Source: Halomicrobium sp. LC1Hm (GTDB taxonomy: Archaea > Halobacteriota > Halobacteria > Halobacteriales > Haloarculaceae). From it: DNA of 64,000 nucleotides. The stretch is taken from positions 2,542,001 to 2,606,000 of the forward strand of contig NZ_CP044129.1 of NCBI RefSeq assembly GCF_009617995.1. Reading direction: 5' to 3'. A program made the translations under genes and the position numbers. A model generated the notes under the pieces. The model saw only the letters and a list, made by a program, of their open reading frames with translations. It made no database searches and was not told the origin of the DNA. This document shows, one piece after another, positions 7,923 through 15,411 of this stretch (positions are counted from its first letter, which is position 1; every line of letters begins with the position of its first letter).

Positions 7923-7940
7923 GTAAGACGGTCGTCTTAC
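7923..7940. promoter_or_regulatory. Perfect palindrome, candidate operator for CdrL/CdrS
   Basis: GTAAGACGGTCGTCTTAC has perfect 8-base arms around a 2-base spacer and overlaps the predicted start site. A matching half-site CGTCTTAC lies at 8023-8030, 18 bases before the cdrS ATG. The same half-site occurs inside cdrL at 7594-7600 (GTAAGAC) and 7639-7646 (GTAAGACG). RHH dimers typically bind such short palindromes. The link to CdrL or CdrS is inference from position. Confidence 0.5.
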
Positions 7941-8047
7941 ACGGCGCGCCACACGGTGGATGTCCCGCCGTCGTCCGGCGATTGCGCGGTGTAAAACGTG
8001 CGGTCGGCGTGTAAACGCCTGCCGTCTTACCGGGGAACGAGATAACT

Positions 8048-8236
8048 ATGGAGCGTGTGACACTACGGATTCCGAAGCAGCAGATCGAAGAGGTCGAACG
8101 AATGGTCGAAACCGGGGAGTACCCCAACCGCAGCGAGGCCATCAGGTCCGCTGTGCGCGAGATGCTCGCCGAGCAGGAGGGCGGGAAGGAGCGACCATCC
8201 GAGAAACGCGAGCGTCGTACCTACGTGAGGGCCTAA
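8048..8236 (+). CDS. cdrS: CdrS: short ribbon-helix-helix cell-division regulator
   Basis: A 62-residue protein consisting almost entirely of a CopG/RHH domain ([20 protein letters not shown], then [12 protein letters not shown]) with a short basic-acidic tail. It ends 2 bases before the ftsZ2 ATG, so the two are one operon. This gene order is that of CdrS, a haloarchaeal transcription factor reported to control ftsZ2 and cell division. A longer frame through the region (from 7960) is a different frame fused to ftsZ2 and is not used. Confidence 0.88.
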   Translation: MERVTLRIPKQQIEEVERMVETGEYPNRSEAIRSAVREMLAEQEGGKERPSEKRERRTYVRA

Positions 8237-8238
8237 CG

Positions 8239-9432
8239 ATGCAGGACATCGTCAAGGAAGCCCTCGAACGCGACGAAGCGGAACAACAGCAACTGTCCGA
8301 CGCGGACGTGGACGGTTTCGGTGACCCCCGAATCGTCATCGTCGGCTGTGGCGGAGCCGGTAACAACACGGTCAACCGTCTGTACAACATCGGCGTCGAG
8401 GGCGCTGACACGGTGGCGATCAACACCGACAAGCAGCACCTCAAGATGATCGAGGCCGACACGAAGATCCTCGTCGGCAAGTCGCTGACCAACGGACTCG
8501 GTGCGGGCGGCGATCCGTCGATGGGCGAACGCGCGACCGAGATGGCCCAGGGCACGATCAAGGAAGTGCTGGGAGACGCCGACCTGGTGTTCGTCACCGC
8601 CGGCATGGGTGGCGGGACGGGTACCGGTGCAGCACCGGTCGTCTCCAAGATCGCCAAAGAGCAGGGCGCGATCGTCGTCGGCATGGTGTCGACGCCGTTC
8701 AACGTCGAGCGCGCCCGCACGGTCAAGGCCGAGGAGGGCCTCGAACGCCTGCGCAACGAGGCCGACTCGATCATCGTGCTGGACAACAACCGCCTGCTCG
8801 ATTACGTCCCGAACCTCCCGATCGGCAAGGCGTTCTCGGTGATGGATCAGATCATCGCCGAGACGGTCAAGGGGATCAGCGAGACCATCACGCAGCCGTC
8901 GCTGATCAACCTCGACTACGCCGACATGACCTCGATCATGAACCAGGGCGGCGTCGCGGTCATGCTGGTCGGCGAGACCCAGGACAAGAACAAGACCGAA
9001 GAGGTCGTCAAAGACGCGATGAACCACCCGCTGCTGGACGTCGACTACCGCGGCGCGAGCGGCGGACTGGTCCACATCACTGGCGGCCCAGACCTCACGC
9101 TGAAGGAGGCCGAAGGGATCGCACAGAACATCACCGAACGGCTCGAAGCCAGCGCCAACGTCATCTGGGGCGCGCGCATCCAGGAGGAGTACAAGGGCAA
9201 GGTTCGCGTGATGGCGATCATGACCGGCGTCCAGTCGGCGCAGGTGCTCGGCCCGTCCACCCAGAAGCAGGCCGACAAGTCCCGCGAAGCGATCCAGGAA
9301 GTCGGTGACGACACCAGCTTCGACGCCAGCCAGAACGTCGAGGAGTTCGACGATCAGGGCGGTCAGAGCTACGGACACACCGACGGCGGCCGGGACACCA
9401 AAGAGAAGAACAACGGAATCGACGTCATCTGA
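8239..9432 (+). CDS. ftsZ2: Cell-division tubulin FtsZ2
   Basis: The 397-residue protein begins [20 protein letters not shown]. It carries the GTP-binding loop [14 protein letters not shown] (about residues 34-47), the tubulin signature GMGGGTGTG (122-130) and the T7 synergy loop NLDYAD (224-229). [19 protein letters not shown] is typical of the archaeal FtsZ2 group, which acts in mid-cell ring constriction beside FtsZ1. The C-terminal tail (about 330-397) is acidic and disordered and ends NNGIDVI. It lies 2 bases after cdrS and is co-transcribed. The T-run at 9471-9476 is a plausible stop signal. Confidence 0.97.
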   Translation: MQDIVKEALERDEAEQQQLSDADVDGFGDPRIVIVGCGGAGNNTVNRLYNIGVEGADTVAINTDKQHLKMIEADTKILVGKSLTNGLGAGGDPSMGERATEMAQGTIKEVLGDADLVFVTAGMGGGTGTGAAPVVSKIAKEQGAIVVGMVSTPFNVERARTVKAEEGLERLRNEADSIIVLDNNRLLDYVPNLPIGKAFSVMDQIIAETVKGISETITQPSLINLDYADMTSIMNQGGVAVMLVGETQDKNKTEEVVKDAMNHPLLDVDYRGASGGLVHITGGPDLTLKEAEGIAQNITERLEASANVIWGARIQEEYKGKVRVMAIMTGVQSAQVLGPSTQKQADKSREAIQEVGDDTSFDASQNVEEFDDQGGQSYGHTDGGRDTKEKNNGIDVI

Positions 9433-9470
9433 CCCGGCGACGCGGTACCCGGCTCGGACTGTCGACTAAC

Positions 9471-9476
9471 TTTTTT
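9471..9476 (+). terminator. T-tract terminator after ftsZ2
   Basis: Six consecutive T (TTTTTT) lie 38 bases after the ftsZ2 stop in otherwise GC-rich DNA. Archaeal RNA polymerase terminates at such U-runs without a hairpin. Confidence 0.45.
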
Positions 9477-9629
9477 GACCGCGACACCGTCCAGAGACAG
9501 GTGATGACACACGAGCGCCGGCGACAGTCGAACGACAGATATCAGCGAGTAGTAAATAGTACTTTTGTCCTGCAGGCCGTTCGTGACGTGTAGAACACCG
9601 GTCGTTCGCCGACCACCGTCCCGAATCCT

Positions 9630-11741
9630 ATGGTTACCGATACGACGCCGTCGATGACAGCGGTCGAAGCACCCTACGGGTTGCGACTCGCCGATCCGAT
9701 CGAGGGGGCGCAGTTTACGCTGCTCACGCAACGGCCAGTGACGCCGACCTCGATCGACCCGTCGACGTTCGCGCCGCCGGTCGATACGGCCGCCGTGATT
9801 ACGGCCACGACGCTGGAGACGCCCTACCAGGTCGACGCGCTCGTTCGTGACGACGGCCTCTCGATCGTCGCCGAATGTACCAGCAGCGAGCGGACCGCCG
9901 TCGGACCCGGCGAGTACTACGTCGAGCTCTCCTCGGCCAAGATGAAACTGTATCTCTACGTCGAGGGAGAGGTCGTCTTCGAACCCGGAACCGATCAGGT
10001 GCGGCTCTCGTTTCCGGGTGCCAGCGAACTCCGGGTTGGCGTTCGGTCGCTCCACGAGCAGCCGGCGGCGACGATCACGACGACCGACGACCCCGAAGCG
10101 CTGGCGACCGCGCTGTCACAGCTGGGTTCGGCACTGAAGACGACGAGCTGTGAGCGGTCGTTCCCGACACTCCGCGGACACCCGCCGCTGATCGAACGCG
10201 GCTCGGAGCTGTCGGTCCCGACGGCGCTGTCCGCGCCGGAGACGGGAGTGACCATCGAGGTTCCGCCGCGACTGGATGCACTCTTGCCGGTCACGTCCCT
10301 GGCCTACTATCTCGGTGCGACCGTCGAGATCGGATCGCGGCCGACGCTCCACGCCGCCGGCTGGTCTCGGCCTCTGGACGGCGGCGAGGGCTTCGAGACG
10401 ACCGTCGCTCGCGTGCTCAAGCAGGTGTTCCTGCTCGACTGCGTCACCCGGACGGAGGGGATGTACGACGTACCACTGTACGAGCGGGATCGCGTCGAAG
10501 CGGCCGTCGACCTGGACTTCCCGGCGCTGTACGACCAGCCACTCGCCGAACAGGTCCGCCAGTACCTACAGGTGCCCTACGAGGCGATCGCGGAGGCCGT
10601 CCCGACGTGGAAGCTGACCGCCGACGTGGTTCCGGAGTCCTCGGCACTCCCGGTGTTGCCCTTCCTCGCCGACGAGCTCGCGATCGTTCGCTGTCCCGAC
10701 GATCCCACGATCACAGACGGCACGGAGGCGGATCTCTCGCCGAAGGTGACCTCCTTCTTCGATACGTCGGACCGCGGCGGCGAAGCGTTCGTCAGGTCGA
10801 CGGCGACCCGAAGCGAGACGGCGACGCGCGGACTCGACCAGACGGTGTTCACGCCCGAGCCAGCAGACAGCATCGAACAGACCTACGTCGGCGACGGCAT
10901 CCCGCTGGGCGCGAGCAAGATGAGCGTCGAGGAGTACGACCGACGACTGGAGTTCGACGCAAGCTCCGGCGAGCGGACCCGCATCCTCGTCGTCTGCAAC
11001 GACCCCCAGATGAGCGACGAGAACGTCGTCGGCGACATCTACGGGACCCGCGAGTGGATCGAGTTCGACATCACTACGCGCGAGCAGGTCACGACCGACG
11101 AACTGGCGACGCTGCTGACGACGGACGCCGACTTCTTTCACTACATCGGTCACGTCGACCCCGACGGGATCCGGTGTACCGACGGCCACCTCGACGCCGA
11201 AACCCTGGAGTCGGTCGGCGTCAACGCGTTCCTGCTCAACGCCTGCCAGTCCTACAGCCAGGGCCGCGCGCTCATCGACGCCGGTGCGATCGGCGGCATC
11301 GTCACCCTGACCGACGTGCTGAACAAGACCGCGACGGAGATCGGCCGGACCGTCGCTCGATTGCTCAATCAGGGATTCTCGCTGCTGTCGATGCTCGGCC
11401 TGCTCAAGAAACGGAACCGGCTCGCCCAGCGCTACATGGTCGTCGGCGACGGCAACGAGACGCTGGTCGAGAGCGAATCGGGAACGCCATTTTCAGTTAC
11501 AATTGAAGAAACTAGTAGTGAACAGGTGAAGTCCACAGTAAATGTCTATCCGACAAAGCACTATGGTATGGGCTCGATTTTTAGACCCCTACTTACAGAG
11601 TCTGGTCTGAGATATCTTAACTCAGGGAAATTAGAGACTTTTAACGTTTCACAGACCCGCCTAGAGGAGTTCCTCGAAATGCAGTTATTTCCCGTGGTTG
11701 CAGAAGGAAGCCTGTACTGGAGCAGCGAATATAGATTATAA
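9630..11741 (+). CDS. CHAT-domain (caspase-like) protease
   Basis: The 703-residue protein has a long N-terminal region without TPR or other known repeats, then a CHAT peptidase core. The catalytic dyad is seen as H508 in FFHYIGHVD and C539 in LLNACQSYSQG, with the usual hydrophobic strand before each. CHAT proteins are clan CD cysteine proteases used in bacterial and archaeal signalling or defence (for example, gasdermin or Csx30 cleavage). From about codon 620 (nt 11488) base composition shifts abruptly to AT-rich for the last 84 residues, so the C-terminus looks swapped in. It ends 1 base before the stop of the convergent 45-codon gene. TATA-like AGTAAATAGTAC lies upstream near 9548-9560. 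ATG at codon 9 is an alternative start. Confidence 0.75.
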   Translation: MVTDTTPSMTAVEAPYGLRLADPIEGAQFTLLTQRPVTPTSIDPSTFAPPVDTAAVITATTLETPYQVDALVRDDGLSIVAECTSSERTAVGPGEYYVELSSAKMKLYLYVEGEVVFEPGTDQVRLSFPGASELRVGVRSLHEQPAATITTTDDPEALATALSQLGSALKTTSCERSFPTLRGHPPLIERGSELSVPTALSAPETGVTIEVPPRLDALLPVTSLAYYLGATVEIGSRPTLHAAGWSRPLDGGEGFETTVARVLKQVFLLDCVTRTEGMYDVPLYERDRVEAAVDLDFPALYDQPLAEQVRQYLQVPYEAIAEAVPTWKLTADVVPESSALPVLPFLADELAIVRCPDDPTITDGTEADLSPKVTSFFDTSDRGGEAFVRSTATRSETATRGLDQTVFTPEPADSIEQTYVGDGIPLGASKMSVEEYDRRLEFDASSGERTRILVVCNDPQMSDENVVGDIYGTREWIEFDITTREQVTTDELATLLTTDADFFHYIGHVDPDGIRCTDGHLDAETLESVGVNAFLLNACQSYSQGRALIDAGAIGGIVTLTDVLNKTATEIGRTVARLLNQGFSLLSMLGLLKKRNRLAQRYMVVGDGNETLVESESGTPFSVTIEETSSEQVKSTVNVYPTKHYGMGSIFRPLLTESGLRYLNSGKLETFNVSQTRLEEFLEMQLFPVVAEGSLYWSSEYRL

Positions 11742-11742
11742 T

Positions 11743-11880
11743 CTATGGGCCAGCGAAAGTAGTCCCACCAGCGCCAGCGGCAGCGCCGGCTTGCGTCAGC
11801 AACAATAGTACAGTAAACATCATACCGATGAGTTTCGGGTGCGATGCGAGCGTGTCTTTGACAGATTGTGTTTGGCTCAT
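11743..11880 (-). CDS. 45-residue single-span membrane micro-protein (DUF7503-like)
   Basis: From ATG 11880 the peptide reads MSQTQSVKDTLASHPKLIGM followed by a hydrophobic segment (FTVLLLLTQAGAAAGAGG) and a short TFAGP tail. It has a charged N-terminal 16 residues, one membrane span (about 17-38) and a Gly/Ala-rich end. I recall tiny haloarchaeal proteins of this form (charged head with 'HP', then IG..FTV.LLL) as DUF7503. The gene converges with the CHAT gene, stops almost touching, within the same AT-rich island (11488-11970). The likely promoter is AT-rich DNA at 11905-11940. It could be a partner or substrate of the CHAT protease; no function is known. Confidence 0.65.
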   Translation of the reverse strand: MSQTQSVKDTLASHPKLIGMMFTVLLLLTQAGAAAGAGGTTFAGP

Positions 11881-12117
11881 AGCCACTTGTGGACAGGGGC
11901 CACGGCGAAATATATTTATCTAAAGAATAGTAATAAATTATTCGTTTAATTATCTCTCGTAAATTCGGGAACCGGCGCAGTCTGTCGAATGAGGGCCAGA
12001 GGAACGCGGGTCGTATTGGGGATCTAAGACGAGTGAAGATATTTGTCGGTGTAGAGCCATCAGTACGGTAGTGAACGACAGAACCCACACCGTGATCGTA
12101 GTGAGGAGGGCGGTGCT

Positions 12118-12708
12118 GTGACCGAGAGCTTCGATCTCGGGCCGGCCGTCGCGGACGCGACGAACGTGTTGCTGGTCGCGCCGGGCGTCGGGGACACCGC
12201 AGACCGGCTCTGCTGTGACGTCCTGACGACCGACGAGCCACCGGAGCACGTCGTCGGGGTGACGATCAGTGAGGGGCCAGAGGAAAAGGCGTCGCGCTGG
12301 CGAGAGCTGCTCGGCCCGGCACCGTCGCTGTCGATGCTGGGGCTCGACGGCGTGACCCGCTCGGCCGCGGTCCAGCAGGCACCGACGGCCGACGACACGA
12401 CCGTCGAGTATCTCGACAGCTCCGAGCCCATCCGGGAGCTCGGCGAGCGGATCGCGACGAAGATCCACCGAGAGACCGACACCGCGGTCTGTTTCGACTC
12501 GATCACCGACCTCCAGGAGTGTATGGGGCGTGAAACTGCCTTCGAGTTCCTGCACGTGCTCGGCTCGCGCGTCAGAGCCGGCGGTGCGACCGGCTACTAC
12601 TACATCGACCGGACGGTCCACGACGAAGAGACGATGACGCTGTACTCCACGCTGTTCGACGCCGCGATCGAGGTCGGCTCGGACGCGGGCACCGCCGGAG
12701 GCAACTGA
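12118..12708 (+). CDS. RecA/KaiC-like pseudo-ATPase (DUF7504-like)
   Basis: A 196-residue protein from GTG 12118, chosen because GAGGAG lies about 11 bases upstream. The fold looks RecA-like. A strand-loop NVLLVAPGVGDTADRLC sits where Walker A belongs but lacks the Lys. VCFDSITDLQECMG resembles the Walker B region of KaiC/Rad55-like proteins, followed by the strand-helix pattern VRAGGATGYYYIDR. Such proteins are frequent in haloarchaea (DUF7504) next to sensory or HalX proteins. Loss of the Walker Lys suggests a non-hydrolysing scaffold or sensor. The HalX gene follows 52 bases on, so the two probably share a transcript. Confidence 0.6.
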   Translation: MTESFDLGPAVADATNVLLVAPGVGDTADRLCCDVLTTDEPPEHVVGVTISEGPEEKASRWRELLGPAPSLSMLGLDGVTRSAAVQQAPTADDTTVEYLDSSEPIRELGERIATKIHRETDTAVCFDSITDLQECMGRETAFEFLHVLGSRVRAGGATGYYYIDRTVHDEETMTLYSTLFDAAIEVGSDAGTAGGN

Positions 12709-12760
12709 TCGTGCAGCGCGTACGCGCGGACGATCGTGCTCGAACGACGCGGAGGGGACG

Positions 12761-13339
12761 ATGAGCAACGCGACGTTCGACATCTCGGTGGCCGACAACG
12801 TCGTCCTGGTCTGTATCGACGACGACAACTGTCGCCAGCGGGTGACGGCGGTGCTGCGCGAGGAGTGGCCCGTCAGGACGGCGATCGACGCAGAGACCGC
12901 CGTCGACAGCCTCGACGAGGCGGTGTCGGTCGTCCTCGTCGACGCCAGAGACGGTATCGAACAGGCGATTCCGCGCCCTCAGCGCGACGAGCGCCCGTTC
13001 GAGCTGGCGGCGCTCGTCGACGAGTCGGTCGACGGCACCGACAGAGCCGTCGAGTGTGTCACCAGACCGGTCTCGCCCGAGACGCTTCGCGGGACGGTCG
13101 AGCGCCTCCAGCGCCGGGTCGAGTACGACCAGCTCCTCGGGCGCTACTACGCGGTCGCCAGCGAGTACGCCGCCACGGCCAGCGGACACGAGCGAGAGCC
13201 GGAGACGGTGTCGGAGCTGAAAGAGCGGCTCTCGACGATGCGGACACGGCTCGACGAACTCGCCGACGGCCTCGACGACCACGACGCGTTCTCGGTCGCA
13301 CTGGGCACGCCAGACGAGACGGAATCGCCAGAGGAGTGA
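12761..13339 (+). CDS. HalX-domain response-regulator-like protein
   Basis: 192 residues. The N-terminal ~105 residues follow a receiver pattern (VVLVCIDDDNCRQRVTAVLR, then VVLVDARDG, then VTRPVSPETL), with only weak conservation of the phospho-acceptor region. The C-terminal part (RRVEYDQLLGRYYAVASEYA then a coiled coil to about 172) is a HalX domain, the haloarchaeal output helix pair usually attached to receivers. A strong GGAGGGG precedes the ATG. It has no cognate kinase beside it and may instead respond to the RecA-like partner upstream. Confidence 0.75.
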   Translation: MSNATFDISVADNVVLVCIDDDNCRQRVTAVLREEWPVRTAIDAETAVDSLDEAVSVVLVDARDGIEQAIPRPQRDERPFELAALVDESVDGTDRAVECVTRPVSPETLRGTVERLQRRVEYDQLLGRYYAVASEYAATASGHEREPETVSELKERLSTMRTRLDELADGLDDHDAFSVALGTPDETESPEE

Positions 13340-13418
13340 TACTACCGGCTGTACATCTGTGACCGATTTCGCCACCCTGGGGTGGCGAAGATCGTCACGA
13401 AGTGACAGCCGGCAGTAT
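13339..13418. repeat. 80-bp palindromic dispersed element, copy 1
   Basis: Ends ATACTACCGGCTGT and ACAGCCGGCAGTAT are inverted repeats; a second hairpin GCCACCCTGGGGTGGC occupies the centre. It lies between the convergent HalX and ncsA genes and starts at the HalX stop codon. It is one of five copies in this window. Confidence 0.9.
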
Positions 13419-13496
13419 GAGTCACGTGGCCCCGGTCTCGTCTGAGCCGTCGACATCGGTGCCGTTCTCGTCGGTGGGAGAATCGACAGACAGCGA

Positions 13497-14495
13497 TCAG
13501 ACCGCTTCGAGTGCGTCGAGCAGATTGCACTTGCGACAGCGGTCTCGACTCGTCGGAGCCCCGCACCGCTCGCACTCGCCGAAGTCGGCGTCGCGGTCGT
13601 CCTCGCTGCGGTAGGCCTCGGCGGCCAGTGCGGCGAGCTTCTCGTAGCCGGCCATGATCGAGTGGCGCGTGCCGGGGTGGTTCTCTTCGAGGCCGAGCAT
13701 GAGGTCCTGGATTTCGCCGCGATAGGCCTCCTCGGCGTGGGGACACTCGGTGATGTGGGCCGGTAGCTCCTCGAAGCGAGCGTACAGAGCGACCTCCTTT
13801 TCGGGGATGTCACGGAGTGGCTTGGCCCGCGGGATGTGCTGATCTGTCTCGGGGCGCTCCCGGTCGGCGGGTCCGTCGCCGTCGGCGTCGAACGGCCCAA
13901 GCGACGAGTCGAAGTGCTGGGCGATCTGGGTCACGTCGCCTTCGAGGAAGTTCATCAGCGCAGTCTCGGCCTCGTCGTCGAGGTTGTGACCCGTCAGCAG
14001 CTTGTCGGCGTCGAGTTCGTCGGCGTACTTCGAGAGCAAGTCCCGTCGAAAGACGCCACAGTAGGCACAGGCGGCCATCCCCTCGGGGTCGTCCTCGACG
14101 ACTTCGTCCATGCGAACGTCGAACTCCTCGTCGTAGCTGACGACCTCGTGCCGGATCCCGAGCTCGTCGGTCAGCGCCACGGAGGCGTCGAGGCTCTCGT
14201 CGCGGTACCCCTCGATCCCCTCGTGGATCGACAGCGCGACGAGTTCGATCCGGGGGTCCTCGGCGAACACGTCCTGTACGATCTGTGTGAGGACGACGCT
14301 GTCTTTGCCTCCCGAGAGCCCGATCACCCACGTCTCCGGGTCCTCCGGCGTGGCATCGCGAGGCACCAGTCCGTCCTCGCGGATGCGGCGACGCACGCGC
14401 TTCTCGACGGTCCGGCAAAAGTGCTCTTCGCACATGTGCAGCCCCGAGTAGGCCACGTGTATCACCGCCGACGCGCCGCACTTGTCACACTCCAT
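13497..14495 (-). CDS. ncsA: tRNA 2-thiolation protein NcsA (TtuA/Ncs6 family)
   Basis: 332 residues in the order expected for the Ncs6/TtuA family. An N-terminal zinc ribbon (CDKCG ... MCEEHF) comes first, then the ATP-pyrophosphatase P-loop GLSGGKDSVVL (near residue 60). The catalytic/iron-sulfur cysteine region AACAYCGVFRR comes next, then the TGHNLDDEAETALMNFLEG block. A C-terminal zinc ribbon (CERCGAP...CRKC) closes it. In haloarchaea NcsA works with the ubiquitin-like SAMP2 to thiolate U34 of tRNA-Lys. The length is normal. It stands alone between two palindromic elements. Confidence 0.9.
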   Translation of the reverse strand: MECDKCGASAVIHVAYSGLHMCEEHFCRTVEKRVRRRIREDGLVPRDATPEDPETWVIGLSGGKDSVVLTQIVQDVFAEDPRIELVALSIHEGIEGYRDESLDASVALTDELGIRHEVVSYDEEFDVRMDEVVEDDPEGMAACAYCGVFRRDLLSKYADELDADKLLTGHNLDDEAETALMNFLEGDVTQIAQHFDSSLGPFDADGDGPADRERPETDQHIPRAKPLRDIPEKEVALYARFEELPAHITECPHAEEAYRGEIQDLMLGLEENHPGTRHSIMAGYEKLAALAAEAYRSEDDRDADFGECERCGAPTSRDRCRKCNLLDALEAV

Positions 14496-14538
14496 CGCCT
14501 GCCCGTAGCGGACGTGGGTGCGTCAGGGTTTCGTTCTC

Positions 14539-14618
14539 ATACTGTCGGCTGTTACTTCGTGACGAGCTTCGCCACCCCGGGGTGGCGAAATCGTTCACAG
14601 ATTTACAGCCGGTAGTAT
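14539..14618. repeat. 80-bp palindromic dispersed element, copy 2
   Basis: Same architecture as the 13339 copy, but inverted. Ends are ATACTGTCGGCTGT and ACAGCCGGTAGTAT with central GCCACCCCGGGGTGGC. It sits between ncsA and the hydrolase gene and overlaps the hydrolase stop codon by one base. Confidence 0.9.
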
Positions 14619-15319
14619 CAGACGACCGCGTCGGCACCCCGATCGAGCGCCGACAGCAGCGTCGGGACGTGCTCGTCGCGGGAACGCGAGGAGAACAGTT
14701 CGTGGCCGCCGTCGTACAGCACCGTCCGGGCCGCGGGCATCCGCTCACCGATCGCGCGTGTCGAGACCACTCGATCGGTCAGCGAGCAGAAGACCACCGC
14801 CTCGTCGTCGATCTCGGGGAGCGTTCCGTGGGCTCGCTTCGTCGCCCGGAGGAAGGCCGGCGAGACGCGATCCGGACCGTCGGCCAACTGCTCGTCGGTC
14901 GCGTGCTCGCCGATGAGCGATCGGTCGCTGACCCCGCTGGGGAGGAGCTTGGCGTTGCCGGGAATCGCGGCGAAGAGACCGACGATCGGTCCCTGTCGGG
15001 ACGGCGGGTCGCCCCACCACGGGCTGAGATACGTCGTCGTCGCCGTGTCGAGGTCGGCGTGGGCGACGGTGAGGCCACCGGCACTGTGGGCCAGTACGGC
15101 CGGCTCGTCGAGATCCGCGGCGTAGGACTCGACCGGTCGGACCCACTGCTCGGACACGTCGGTGACGTGTGGCGGCAGGGTCGCGGTGTGGACTCGCCAG
15201 CCGTCGGCGGCGATTCGATCGATCAGCCAGCGGACCGGTTCGTGTTCGGGATGGTTCCCCCACCCGAGGACGAACAGACAGTCTGGGGCAGACGCCTCCC
15301 CGAAGGTGCGAAACTCCAT
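14618..15319 (-). CDS. Alpha/beta hydrolase
   Basis: 233 residues from ATG 15319 (MEFRTFGEASAPDCLFVLGW). The catalytic triad is in the expected order: nucleophile elbow LAHSAGGL (Ser near residue 84), an acidic residue in CSLTDRVV (near 190), and His in YDGGHELF (near 212). It resembles RBBP9/YdeN-type serine hydrolases. No signal peptide, so it is cytoplasmic. Its substrate is unknown. The longer upstream frame (to 15364) lacks a better start. Confidence 0.75.
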   Translation of the reverse strand: MEFRTFGEASAPDCLFVLGWGNHPEHEPVRWLIDRIAADGWRVHTATLPPHVTDVSEQWVRPVESYAADLDEPAVLAHSAGGLTVAHADLDTATTTYLSPWWGDPPSRQGPIVGLFAAIPGNAKLLPSGVSDRSLIGEHATDEQLADGPDRVSPAFLRATKRAHGTLPEIDDEAVVFCSLTDRVVSTRAIGERMPAARTVLYDGGHELFSSRSRDEHVPTLLSALDRGADAVV

Positions 15320-15411
15320 AGCCCGACGAGGGCCGCCACGCTCAAAAACCCGGCTGGACCCCACGACGAGAGCGTTGTCGTCCGTTCACGGCTCGTCGGC
15401 GTACTGCTGTA

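Noticed and set aside
7960-8238. N-terminal extension of FtsZ2 through the cdrS region
   Set aside because: This part is in another frame than cdrS; FtsZ2 starts typically at MQDIVKEAL at 8239.
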